A DNA stretch of 64,000 nt from Bradyrhizobium sp. 141 (lineage in GTDB: Bacteria > Pseudomonadota > Alphaproteobacteria > Rhizobiales > Xanthobacteraceae): the NCBI RefSeq assembly GCF_023074055.1, contig NZ_JADPKR010000080.1, forward strand, positions 186,001-250,000, in the 5' to 3' direction. The first letter of the stretch is position 1. The number at the start of each line of letters is the position of its first letter. The position numbers and the translations under genes were made by a program. Of the stretch, positions 48,846 to 63,962 are shown piece after piece. Under the pieces are notes generated by a model. The model made no database searches. It saw only the letters and a program-made list of their open reading frames with translations, and was not told where the DNA came from.

Positions 48846-48849
<4 letters not shown>
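47575..48849 (+). CDS. czcC: CzcC-like outer-membrane factor
   Basis: The 424-residue TolC-family protein has a signal peptide ending near PSHAQ, the two coiled helical repeats (LTMRSALSRALTASPRLTAAERDVGIATGQRIQAGALLNPELTYEQ and the later ANPQLVRWTAVFAQRNAELLLARLKPYPDVRIAAGWR), and the GRFTLLEVLDAQASVTQARL block. It forms the outer-membrane channel of the tripartite metal pump and is the only such gene in the island. It overlaps czcB by ATGA. Confidence 0.9.
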
Positions 48850-53034
<4,185 letters not shown>

Positions 53035-53036
53035 AA

Positions 53037-54011
53037 TTGGGCAGCCACGACCATCACGGTCATCACCACCATGATCATGGCGACCATGCCCATGGTCATG
53101 GTCACGACCACAGTCATGGTCACGGCCACGTCCATGCGCCCGCGAATTTCGGCAAGGCGTTCGCGATCGGCATTTCGCTCAACACCGCGCTGGTCGTGGC
53201 CGAAGCGGTCTACGGCTATATCGGCAACTCCACCGCCCTGCTCGCGGACGCCGGCCATAATTTGTCCGATGTGCTCGGCCTGGTCGTGGCCTGGGGTGCC
53301 TCGATCGCGGCAAGGCGCGCGCCGAGCGGCCGCTTCACCTACGGCTTTCGCGCCTCCACCATTCTGGCGGCGCTGGCCAATGCGGTGTTCCTGCTGGTCG
53401 CAACCGGCGCGATCGGCTGGGAGGCAATTTTGCGCCTGCGCGAGCCGGAGCCGGTCGCCGGCGTGACCGTGATGGTGGTGGCCGGCATCGGCATCCTCAT
53501 CAACGGCTTGACCGCCATGCTGTTCGCAAGCGGACGCAAGGACGACATCAACATCGAGGGCGCCTACTTGCACATGGCCGCCGACGCCGCGGTCTCGCTC
53601 GGCGTCGTGGTCTCGGCGGCGCTGATCATCTGGACCGGCTGGCTCTGGCTCGACCCCATCACCAGCCTTCTCATCTGCGCCACCATCCTGTGGAGCACGA
53701 CCAGCCTCTTGCGCGGCTCCATCGACATGTCGATGGCAGCAGTGCCCAAAGGCACCGACCTCGCCGCGATCAGGGCGTTCTTGCTCGCGCGGCCCGGCGT
53801 CTCGGCGATCCACGATCTCCACGTCTGGCCGATCTCGACCACCGAGACCGCCCTGACCTGCCATCTCGTCATGCCCGCCGGAGCCGACGATGCGTTCCTG
53901 ATGGAGACCGCGCAGCTGCTGAAGGCGTCGTTCCGCATCGGCCACACCACGCTTCAGGTGGAAACGCATTCGGACAATGGCTGCGCGCTGGCGCCGGATG
54001 ATGTGGTGTGA
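53037..54011 (+). CDS. czcD: CzcD-like CDF transporter with a very His-rich N-terminus
   Basis: The 324-residue CDF transporter has 17 histidines in its first 33 residues, then six helices with the metal-site pairs LLADAGHNLSDVLG (HxxxD, helix 2) and YLHMAADAAVSLG (helix 5), and a cytoplasmic dimerisation domain (AIHDLHVWPISTTETALTCHLV). It moves Zn or a similar ion out of the cytoplasm and feeds the CzcCBA pump. The start appears to be TTG at 53037: GGGGAG lies about ten bases before it, two bases separate it from the czcA stop, and there is no other in-frame start before the His tail. Confidence 0.9.
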   Translation: MGSHDHHGHHHHDHGDHAHGHGHDHSHGHGHVHAPANFGKAFAIGISLNTALVVAEAVYGYIGNSTALLADAGHNLSDVLGLVVAWGASIAARRAPSGRFTYGFRASTILAALANAVFLLVATGAIGWEAILRLREPEPVAGVTVMVVAGIGILINGLTAMLFASGRKDDINIEGAYLHMAADAAVSLGVVVSAALIIWTGWLWLDPITSLLICATILWSTTSLLRGSIDMSMAAVPKGTDLAAIRAFLLARPGVSAIHDLHVWPISTTETALTCHLVMPAGADDAFLMETAQLLKASFRIGHTTLQVETHSDNGCALAPDDVV

Positions 54012-54033
54012 GGCGGCACAGCTCCATCCACGT

Positions 54034-54121
54034 CGTCATTGCGAGCGCAGCGAAGCAATCCAGACTGTCTCCGCGGAGGCGCTCTGGATTGCTTCGTCGC
54101 AAGTGCTCCTCGCAATGACGG
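54034..54121. repeat. Palindromic repeat, 'cgtcattgcgag' family (copy 2)
   Basis: The inverted ends are CGTCATTGCGAG and CTCGCAATGACGG, with inner arms GAAGCAATCCAGA and TCTGGATTGCTTC. It is the reverse-orientation counterpart of the element at 8894-8981, with differences mostly in the central 10-15 bases. It sits between the convergent czcD and methyltransferase genes, the same kind of position as copy 1. Confidence 0.85.
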
Positions 54122-54142
54122 CGGAGAGAGATTCGCCTACGC

Positions 54143-55003
54143 CTACCCCGCCTTCGCCGTTACGATCCAGATCGCGCCCTGTAGCGCCACGCTCTGCCCC
54201 TTCAATAATGGCGCGAGCATCTCGCGGATCGAGGCCTTGGCGGCCGCATACGTCTCCGGCGGATGGCCCTGCAGCGCGCGGCTGGCCGGGCCGATCTGCA
54301 ACGCGCCGTCCACGGCCGCATCGAGGCCGCCGCCGATCGCGACATCCATCGCCAGATTGTGCGGCTCCATCGCGACGTCGACGAAGCCCGCTCCCTTCAG
54401 GATGCGCATCACGCGCTCTTCCGAGGCGAACGCGAACGGGCCCGGCTCCTCCGGCCCGACCGGCGGCATTTTCGGCACGTGTTTGTAGACCGCCATCAGC
54501 GGCGCCATCATCCAGGGGTTTTCCTTCGGCTCGCGCCAGCAGGCGAAGGCGAGCCGCCCGGTCGGCTTCAGCGCGCGGCGGAGGTTGGTGAACGACGCAA
54601 TGGGATCGGCAAAGAACATCACGCCGAAACGCGAGGCCAGCAGGTCAAAGCTTGCCGGCTCGAATGGATGCACCGTCGCATCCGCCAGCACGAAATCGAG
54701 CGGCAGGCCTTTTGGCGCAAACGCGCGCGCCTGTGACAGCATCGGTTCGGACACGTCGAGACCGAGCGCAAAACCGTTCGGGGACACCGCCTTCGCGAAC
54801 GCGAACGTCGTCGCGCCGGAGCCGCAACCGACATCGAGGACGCGCTCGCCCGGCTTCGGCTTGGCGCGGTCGATCAGCGCGTCGGCAATGGGGCCGAGCA
54901 GGCTCTCCTGCGCCGCATGGCGATCAGCCCAGCGCTGCCCGCTCGGGCCGTTCCAATAGGCGATCTGGTCGGCGTTCTCGGCGTGTCCGCTTGGTTGTTG
55001 CAT
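54143..55003 (-). CDS. Class I SAM-dependent methyltransferase
   Basis: The 286-residue protein has a Rossmann-type domain with the SAM motif VLDVGCGSGATTFAFAKAV, then LGLDVSEPMLSQARAFA, LDFVLADATVHPFEPASFDLLASRFGVMFFADP and LRRALKPTGRLAFACWREPKENPW. The pattern resembles UbiE/methyltransf_11-type enzymes acting on small molecules; the substrate is unknown. The ATG at 55003 is preferred because GAGGATAT lies just upstream; the ATG at 55018 is the alternative, and the frame is open to 55207. Confidence 0.85.
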   Translation of the reverse strand: MQQPSGHAENADQIAYWNGPSGQRWADRHAAQESLLGPIADALIDRAKPKPGERVLDVGCGSGATTFAFAKAVSPNGFALGLDVSEPMLSQARAFAPKGLPLDFVLADATVHPFEPASFDLLASRFGVMFFADPIASFTNLRRALKPTGRLAFACWREPKENPWMMAPLMAVYKHVPKMPPVGPEEPGPFAFASEERVMRILKGAGFVDVAMEPHNLAMDVAIGGGLDAAVDGALQIGPASRALQGHPPETYAAAKASIREMLAPLLKGQSVALQGAIWIVTAKAG

Positions 55004-55280
55004 GATATCCTCGGTCATTCCCACTCGCGATGCCCGTCCCGTCGCGGTGCTACGACCGCACAGCGGCGATATCACATCGGAATGTCCGGCGCACCCTTTC
55101 CCGGAACCGAGGCTGGCTGAGTGCCGCTCTCCTTCGCGACGCTGGGACGTCGCCGGACCCGACGCAGCCGGTCTCATCCGTGCGCATTGCGGCCGCATTG
55201 GTTTCACCGAACGGCCACATCGGAATCAGATGCCGACCCGATTTCCTCGATAGGTTCGCCGCTCCTCAAACTGGAAAGGC

Positions 55281-55643
55281 ATGTCCATGCGCAGCTTCAC
55301 GGCATCCGTCATCGTTGCAGCTCTCTCCCTCGGAACACCTGCTCTGGTGCAGGCACAGGGCGCATCGTCGCAACCCGGCGCGGAACAGCCCTCCACGCAG
55401 TCCAGCACGGAGATCCGGAGCATACAGGTTGTGGACATCAAGGAATTGCAGCCGTCGGTGCGCGCGAAAGTCGATGAACTGGTGGCGCACACAACCGATC
55501 AAGACATCCAGTCGCTTCGGCAGTCCATCGACGCCACGCCGCAGGCCGCCTCCGTGCTCAAGGCCAAGGGCTTGAGTTCGTCACAAGTCGTCGCGATCAA
55601 CATCGCCGACGGTGTCCTGACGATGTTCACCAAGACAGCCTGA
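55281..55643 (+). CDS. Small exported protein of unknown function
   Basis: The 120-residue product has a signal peptide (ends ALVQAQ), then a Ser/Gln-rich spacer and a helical domain with KELQPSVRAKVDELVAHTTDQDIQSLRQSIDATPQAASVLKAKGLSSSQVVAINIADG. I do not recognise the family. GGAAAGG lies close upstream of the ATG at 55281. It is followed by a hairpin at 55735-55760. Gene order suggests no tight link to the caspase gene 257 bases on. Confidence 0.65.
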   Translation: MSMRSFTASVIVAALSLGTPALVQAQGASSQPGAEQPSTQSSTEIRSIQVVDIKELQPSVRAKVDELVAHTTDQDIQSLRQSIDATPQAASVLKAKGLSSSQVVAINIADGVLTMFTKTA

Positions 55644-55734
55644 CATCAGACGGATTCGAGGCGCATCACGGCGGCGGCGAGCCTGATCGCCGCCTCCTCG
55701 GCCGGGCAACGATATCCGCGGAACGAAGAGAATT

Positions 55735-55760
55735 GCCCTGCAGCGGGTCTGCTGCAGGGC
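55735..55760. terminator. Hairpin downstream of the small exported protein gene
   Basis: GCCCTGCAGC (55735-55744), six-base loop, GCTGCAGGGC (55751-55760): a perfect ten-base stem without a T-run. It lies about 90 bases after the gene end in an otherwise featureless 256-base stretch. Confidence 0.5.
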
Positions 55761-55899
55761 TGCCCTATTCGAACCGGACTTCCTCAGAGAGGATGCCTGC
55801 CGATAAACGTTAATCCAACTTTGTGACCGCCGTCACAGAACGGCGGCTTGCCTTTAGAGAGACTCTGGATAGTCTGATTGCAGGCGATCCGGGGGCAGC

Positions 55900-57747
55900 A
55901 TGGCCGTTCTACGGCTCACCATTCTTTTTTTCCTGGCCTGTTGGCTCGGTCTTGGCGACGCGAGGGCCGAGAAGCGCGTCGCGCTGGTGATCGGCAATTC
56001 CGCCTATAAGAGCGCACCCAGACTGACCAACCCGGTGAATGATGCGAGCCTCGTCGGCGGCATGTTCAGGAAGGCCGGGTTCGATAGCGTCGACGTCAAG
56101 CTGGACCTCAATGCCGCCGAGATGCGCCGGGCGCTCCGCGACTTCGGCGGCAGGACGCGCGAAGCCGATGTGGCCGTGGTCTACTATGCCGGTCACGGCA
56201 TCGAGCTGGACGGCACCAACTATTTGATCCCCACCGATGCCACGCTCGAGACCGACAGTGATGTGCTCGACGAGACGCTGCCGCTGGAACGCGCCCTGTT
56301 CGCGGTCGAGCCGGCCAAGCAGCTCCGCCTTGTGATCCTGGATGCCTGCCGCGACAATCCGTTCTCCAAAACCATGAAGCGGACGATTGCCGCGCGCGCC
56401 ATCGGCCGCGGCCTTGCCAAGGTCGAGCCGACCAGTCCGAACACCATGATCGCCTTTGCGGCCAAGGCCGGCTCGACCGCCTCGGACGGCGATTCCAGGA
56501 ACAGCCCGTTTGCCGCTGCGCTGGTCGAACGGCTCCCCACCCCCGGGCTCGATCTGCGCAAAGCGTTCGGCTTCGTCCGCGACGATGTTCTCAAGAACAC
56601 CGGCTACAAGCAGGAGCCCTATGTCTACGGCTCGCTCGGCGGCGACGACGTGCCCCTGATTGCGGCGAAGCCTGTCGTCGTCGGCCCCCAAGCAAACCCC
56701 GACAGCGAGATCCGGCGTGACTACGAACTGGCGCTTCAGCTCGGGACACGTGACGGATGGACCGCCTTCCTCAACCGCTTTCCGAGCGGCTTCTACACCG
56801 ATCTGGCCAAAGGCCAGTTGAACAAGATCGCCGCCGAGGAAACCCGCGCGACCACGGCAGACAAGGCCCGGCAGGCGGAAGAGGAGAAGGCCCGACTCGC
56901 CGCGGAGCGCGCCAACAAGGCCGAACAGGACAAGGCGGCGGCCGCAGCCAAGGCCGCCGAGGAAAAGCGTCATGCGGCCGAGAAGGCCAAGCAGGTGGAG
57001 GAAGCCAGGGCCGCCGCAGCCGAGCAGCGCCGGAAGGAAGCAGAGGCGGCCGCTGCAAAGGCATTGGCCGACAAGCAAGCCGCCGAGAAGGCGTTGGCCG
57101 AGAAGCTCGCCAGCGACAAGCTCGCAGCTGAGCTGGCCGCCAAACAGGTAGCCGAGAAACAATCCTCCGCGAGTGAACAGAAGGTCGCAGCCGTAGCGCC
57201 CTCCTCGACCCCGCCTTCGATGTCGCCGCAGGAAACGACGAAGCTGGTTCAGGCGGAGCTGCGCCGGGTCGGCTGTCTCAGCGCCTCCGCGGATGGCGAC
57301 TGGAACGCGTCGTCACAACGCTCGCTGACGCTATTCAACAAATATGCCGGCACGAAATTCGACGCCAAGCTCGCGAGCTTCGATGTGCTGGACGCGATCA
57401 AGGCCAAGCCGGGACGCGTATGCCCGCTGCTCTGCGACCACGGCTTCAAGGCCGACGGCGACGCGTGCGTGAAGATCACCTGCCGCGCCGGCTACCGCGT
57501 GAATGACGACAATGAATGCGAGAAGGTGCAGGACAAGAAGCCGGTCGCTACGCGCGAGGATGCCAGCAAGCGGGAAGATCAGCGGAAGCAGGTCGAAACA
57601 GCGCCGGCAAAGCCGCAGGCGTCGGGACAATATGTCTGTAACCAGGGTGGCTGTCGCCCAGTTGGTCCAGGGTGTCGACTTGTCCAAGGCCAAGCGTACG
57701 GCTTAAACGGCCTCGGAGCCAACACGAACCGGGAAGTCTGCCACTAA
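55900..57747 (+). CDS. Exported caspase-like (peptidase C14) protein with coiled coil and Cys-rich C-terminus
   Basis: The 615-residue protein starts with a signal peptide (ends GDARAE) and a caspase/metacaspase p20-like domain: KRVALVIGNSAYK, the catalytic His99 in VVYYAGHGIELDG and Cys150 in LRLVILDACRDNPF. A charged Ala/Lys/Glu coiled coil spans about residues 310-430. After it comes a peptidoglycan-binding-like helical segment (TTKLVQAELRRVGCLSASADGDWNASSQRSL), then a cysteine-rich EGF-like module (CPLLCDHGFKADGDACVKITCRAGYRVNDDNECEK) and more cysteines at the end. Orthocaspases cleave after Arg or Lys; the substrate here is unknown. Export and the cell-wall-like domain place it in the periplasm, so a role in cytoplasmic defence is unlikely. 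Confidence 0.85.
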   Translation: MAVLRLTILFFLACWLGLGDARAEKRVALVIGNSAYKSAPRLTNPVNDASLVGGMFRKAGFDSVDVKLDLNAAEMRRALRDFGGRTREADVAVVYYAGHGIELDGTNYLIPTDATLETDSDVLDETLPLERALFAVEPAKQLRLVILDACRDNPFSKTMKRTIAARAIGRGLAKVEPTSPNTMIAFAAKAGSTASDGDSRNSPFAAALVERLPTPGLDLRKAFGFVRDDVLKNTGYKQEPYVYGSLGGDDVPLIAAKPVVVGPQANPDSEIRRDYELALQLGTRDGWTAFLNRFPSGFYTDLAKGQLNKIAAEETRATTADKARQAEEEKARLAAERANKAEQDKAAAAAKAAEEKRHAAEKAKQVEEARAAAAEQRRKEAEAAAAKALADKQAAEKALAEKLASDKLAAELAAKQVAEKQSSASEQKVAAVAPSSTPPSMSPQETTKLVQAELRRVGCLSASADGDWNASSQRSLTLFNKYAGTKFDAKLASFDVLDAIKAKPGRVCPLLCDHGFKADGDACVKITCRAGYRVNDDNECEKVQDKKPVATREDASKREDQRKQVETAPAKPQASGQYVCNQGGCRPVGPGCRLVQGQAYGLNGLGANTNREVCH

Positions 57748-57857
57748 GCTTGCGAGTCCCTAGGCCGTAGGTTGCCTCGATCGCCGTTACTGCCCTTCGC
57801 GTCAATGGCGTTCTGAGGCTGGCTTGCCCAGCCGTAGCTCGCGAAGCGAGCGAAGGC

Positions 57858-57934
57858 TGGTGGGCGGTCACGGATTCGAACCGCGGACCCTCTCGGTGTA
57901 AACGAGATGCTCTAACCAGCTGAGCTAACCGCCC
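57858..57934 (-). tRNA. tRNA-Val (anticodon TAC)
   Basis: The minus strand gives a 77-base gene with GGGCGGT/ACCGCCC acceptor stem, D-arm AGCTCAGCTGGTTAGAGC, anticodon stem TCTCG/CGAGA around TTTACAC (anticodon TAC), T-loop GGTTCGAATCC and encoded CCA. Confidence 0.96.
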
Positions 57935-57983
57935 CTCGCCGCCTCTTTATCCCTACCCGCCCCCGGTGGGCAAGTACGGAACC

Positions 57984-58388
57984 TCAATCCCCCGGCCTCC
58001 CCGGCAGCAGCGGCACGGCGTCGATCCACACCGCCGCGGACTGGCACCAGATCTGCCTGACGGGCCGCAGCTTATCGCGCTGGCGGATAGAGCCCCAGCG
58101 AATGCCCCAATCGTCGGCCTCCTCGCCCTCGCCGCTGGTGAACAGCGGGGAACCGCAATCGGCGCAGAAATGCTGGAAGCGCATCCGGCCGTTGTCGCCG
58201 CGCTTGCCGTAGATCTTGGGCGTGCCGCCGGTCAGGCGGACATCGGCCTTGGTGCAGACTGCCGTCACCCGGAACGGCGAGCCGGTCAGCGTCTGACAAT
58301 CGGTGCAGTGGCAGACCGAAACCGCCGCGGGGTCGATCTCGGCCTCGAAGGTGATTTTTCCGCAATGGCATTGCCCGTCGATCCGCAT
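57984..58388 (-). CDS. GFA-family protein (glutathione-dependent formaldehyde-activating type fold)
   Basis: The 134-residue zinc protein has the GFA pattern: GQCHCGKITFEAE, then SVCHCTDCQTLTGSPFRV, and FQHFCADCGSPLFT, giving the paired CxC and CxxC zinc ligands. Few members of this family have proven function; the name comes from glutathione-formaldehyde chemistry. The ATG at 58388 (MRIDGQC) is chosen because family members begin there; the frame continues upstream to 58448, overlapping the terminator. Confidence 0.88.
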   Translation of the reverse strand: MRIDGQCHCGKITFEAEIDPAAVSVCHCTDCQTLTGSPFRVTAVCTKADVRLTGGTPKIYGKRGDNGRMRFQHFCADCGSPLFTSGEGEEADDWGIRWGSIRQRDKLRPVRQIWCQSAAVWIDAVPLLPGRPGD

Positions 58389-58414
58389 CGCCCTCGTTTC
58401 CTTGCCCCAAAACA

Positions 58415-58440
58415 AAAACGGCGCCCGAAGGCGCCGTTTT
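58415..58440 (-). terminator. Rho-independent terminator of lon
   Basis: AAAACGGCGCC (58415-58425), CGAA loop, GGCGCCGTTTT (58430-58440): a perfect 11-base stem. Read on the minus strand it is followed by a T-rich tract, as expected for ending the lon transcript 19 bases past its stop. Confidence 0.9.
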
Positions 58441-58458
58441 ATCATCATTTGCGATGGC

Positions 58459-60882
<2,424 letters not shown>

Positions 60883-61050
60883 GGCCTTTTCCTTTTGCTT
60901 TGCCCCCTCGCATGCAGCCCGCTGATCATGCGCAACCGCCACAAGGTGCCGACGTGATCCGCAAGACCGGTCGGTCCTCAGAAAAGTTGGACCGGCTCGC
61001 CGGATCGGAACTGAGGCGAATCTGGAAGAGAATTTTCGCTCGCCGCCGAC

Positions 61051-61082
61051 ATTAGGTGGCTATCGACCCGGGGGGTGTCAAG
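61051..61082 (-). promoter_or_regulatory. Possible promoter for lon
   Basis: On the minus strand CTTGACA (61082-61076) is followed after 17 bases by CACCTAAT (61058-61051). The -35 fits both housekeeping and heat-shock types; the -10 is a poor match to either. It would leave a leader of about 160 bases before the lon ATG. Confidence 0.3.
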
Positions 61083-61139
61083 TCATTGAAAAACGCGCGC
61101 CATCAGGCGCTTACGCAACGCGGTAAGCGACGCAACACC

Positions 61140-61165
61140 GGCTGCGGAGATACACTTCCGCAGCC
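61140..61165 (-). terminator. Hairpin downstream of clpX
   Basis: GGCTGCGG and CCGCAGCC form a perfect eight-base stem 41 bases beyond the clpX stop. It has no T-run, so terminator strength is doubtful and read-through into lon is possible. Confidence 0.4.
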
Positions 61166-61205
61166 CGACTTGAAGATACAATTGGAGCGTTCCAGCGCCG
61201 CCGGA

Positions 61206-62477
<1,272 letters not shown>

Positions 62478-62935
62478 TCATGTCTCCGTCCGCGGTTCGA
62501 TCCCGTTCCGCTCGATCGCTCCATTCCGGCACGGTGGCCGGCTTGAAGCTTAAGTAGAGCAAATTGCGTACCAAAAAAGACCCTACGCGTTACATCCCGT
62601 GCGAATCACGGTCGCTCGATTCTCCGCGATCTTAGCCGATCATTCGTAGCCAACCATGCTGTCACCCGACTATCAAGAATTCGCTAATCGGGGGTCGCCG
62701 GCTACCCGTGACAATACCGTGATTTCCGGTCTTGGCACGGGCGAAGTGATCGAAATCACCCCGGCGTTGCTGGATTGCCACGAAAAACAAGCACGAAAGC
62801 GGAACTTTCTGCCTGTCGCAGGGCGCAAAACTGCGTTTTGCAGCGCGCACACGCGCCCATAGCGTGAACACGAACCTGATGGTGCGCGACGATCCCAAGA
62901 GGTTGCCGAGGGATCGTCGTCACACTCCAGTAGTG
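62478..62935. other. Non-coding gap between clpP and clpX
   Basis: A 458-base stretch with no convincing gene. A 68-codon open frame on the plus strand (62656-62862) lacks a ribosome site and any recognisable motif. A perfect ten-base stem (62887-62896 with 62910-62919, CGACGATCCC / GGGATCGTCG, 13-base loop) lies 17 bases past the clpP stop and may mark the end or a processing site of the clpP message. The clpX promoter should lie here, but I cannot pick it out with confidence. Confidence 0.6.
62887..62919 (-). terminator. Hairpin downstream of clpP
   Basis: A perfect ten-base inverted repeat with a 13-base loop just after clpP. No T-run follows on the minus strand, so it may be a partial terminator or RNA-stability element. 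Confidence 0.45.
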
Positions 62936-63571
62936 TTACGGAGTCTTCGCCCCTGCCGCTTCCTCAGCGCGCTTGTCGATGACCCTGTCGACCAGGCCGA
63001 ACTCCTTGGCGTCGTTCGCCGTCAGGAACTTGTCGCGCTCCAGCGCGTCCTCGATCGACTTGTAGGTCTGGCCGGTGTGCTTCACGTAGATCTCGTTGAG
63101 CCGCTTCTTCAGGTTCAGGATTTCCTGAGCGTGCAGCATGATGTCGGTGGCTTGGCCCTGGAAGCCGCCAGAGGGCTGATGCACCATGATGCGTGCGTTC
63201 GGCAGCGAGAAGCGCATGTCCTTCTCGCCGGCGCAGAGCAGCAGCGAGCCCATCGAGGCGGCCTGCCCCGTGCACAGCGTCGAAACGGGCGGGCGGATGA
63301 ACTGCATGGTGTCGTAGATCGCAAGGCCCGACGTCACCACGCCGCCCGGCGAGTTGATGTACATCGAGATTTCCTTCTTCGGATTTTCCGCCTCAAGGAA
63401 CAAGAGCTGCGCGACGACGAGCGTCGACATGCCGTCCTCGACCGGCCCGGTCAGGAAGATGATGCGCTCCTTCAGGAGACGAGAGAAAATGTCGTAGGCG
63501 CGCTCGCCACGGTTGGTCTGCTCGACCACCATGGGCACGAGGTTCATGTAGGTTTCAACCGGATCGCGCAT
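62936..63571 (-). CDS. clpP: ATP-dependent Clp protease proteolytic subunit ClpP
   Basis: The 211-residue serine protease forms the double heptamer chamber used by ClpX and ClpA. Catalytic Ser106 is in [12 protein letters not shown] and His131 in [17 protein letters not shown]. The oxyanion-loop glycines ([19 protein letters not shown]) and the late [20 protein letters not shown] region with the active-site aspartate are present. It follows probable tig and precedes clpX, the standard order. A good heat-shock-type promoter candidate lies about 120 bases upstream. Confidence 0.97.
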   Translation of the reverse strand: MRDPVETYMNLVPMVVEQTNRGERAYDIFSRLLKERIIFLTGPVEDGMSTLVVAQLLFLEAENPKKEISMYINSPGGVVTSGLAIYDTMQFIRPPVSTLCTGQAASMGSLLLCAGEKDMRFSLPNARIMVHQPSGGFQGQATDIMLHAQEILNLKKRLNEIYVKHTGQTYKSIEDALERDKFLTANDAKEFGLVDRVIDKRAEEAAGAKTP

Positions 63572-63691
63572 GAGTCACCTAGGGTTTTCGGAGACGGACA
63601 TCGCCGGGCCTGGCTGCCAGTTTGGCTTGCCGGAAGGGCGAATGGACGTCCTGTGATGCAGGAACTTGGGTAGAGGTAGAAGGCGTACCGA

Positions 63692-63720
63692 CAGATATAG
63701 CCCAATTCGCTTCTGACAAG
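63692..63720 (-). promoter_or_regulatory. Candidate heat-shock (RpoH) promoter of clpP
   Basis: On the minus strand CTTGTC (63720-63715) is followed after 13 bases by GCTATATCTG (63701-63692). This fits the alphaproteobacterial RpoH -10 pattern CYTATNTNNG in all but the first base, and has the CTTG core of the -35. The start of transcription would lie about 110-115 bases before the clpP ATG. Confidence 0.5.
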
Positions 63721-63772
63721 TGCGGAGCGCATTAAGGCTTAATCCGTCGGGCAGTTGAAGCTGATTCGCACA

Positions 63773-63810
63773 AAGAGGCCCAGCCGGCCATCTGGCTAGC
63801 TGGGCCTCTT
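63773..63810 (-). terminator. Strong terminator-like hairpin downstream of probable tig
   Basis: AAGAGGCCCAGC (63773-63784) pairs perfectly with GCTGGGCCTCTT (63799-63810) around a 14-base loop. It lies about 155 bases past the stop of the upstream minus-strand gene and before the clpP promoter candidate, so it would separate the two transcripts. Confidence 0.65.
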
Positions 63811-63824
63811 CGCTGATCATCCTT

Positions 63825-63858
63825 AATAGATGACTGTCCTAAATAGATGACTGTCCTA
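63825..63858. repeat. 17-base tandem duplication
   Basis: AATAGATGACTGTCCTA occurs twice in a row, at 63825-63841 and 63842-63858, identical in all but junction context. It is a small local duplication in the leader or trailer DNA between probable tig and clpP. Confidence 0.8.
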
Positions 63859-63861
63859 GAA

Positions 63862-63888
63862 CCCCATTCCGATGGAATCGGAACGGGG
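63862..63888 (-). terminator. Hairpin shortly after probable tig
   Basis: CCCC-A-TTCCGAT, a three-base loop (GGA), ATCGGAA-C-GGGG: an 11-pair stem with one mismatch. It lies about 75 bases beyond the stop at 63963. No clear T-run follows; it may act with the stronger hairpin at 63773-63810. Confidence 0.45.
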
Positions 63889-63962
63889 CTCTGACTTTTG
63901 ATTTTGACGCGTTTTCTTTACGTGAACCGGCATCCACTTCGCTCGAAAACGCTCCAGAGCCT

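Larger units (their letters stand above)
60883..61205. other. Non-coding gap between clpX and lon
   Basis: No credible gene on either strand. It holds a hairpin at 61140-61165 (GGCTGCGG / CCGCAGCC with a ten-base loop), about 40 bases after the clpX stop, and a possible lon promoter at 61051-61082. The remainder shows nothing I can name. Confidence 0.6.
63572..63962. other. Non-coding gap between probable tig and clpP
   Basis: A 391-base regulatory gap. It holds a candidate heat-shock promoter for clpP (63692-63720), a 12-base-stem terminator (63773-63810), a 17-base tandem duplication (63825-63858) and another hairpin (63862-63888). Open frames of 62 and 81 codons on the minus strand here have no motif or ribosome site and span the terminator, so I do not call them genes. 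Confidence 0.65.

Noticed and set aside
55900-57747. Caspase gene as part of an anti-phage defence system
   Set aside because: The protein has a signal peptide and cell-wall-like domains, and no sensor, effector or nuclease gene of known defence systems is next to it.
62656-62862. 68-codon open frame between clpP and clpX
   Set aside because: No ribosome site, no hydrophobic or known motif, and it overlaps the likely control region of clpX.
63575-63820. 81-codon minus-strand frame upstream of clpP
   Set aside because: It runs through a strong terminator-like hairpin and the clpP promoter candidate and has no motif.
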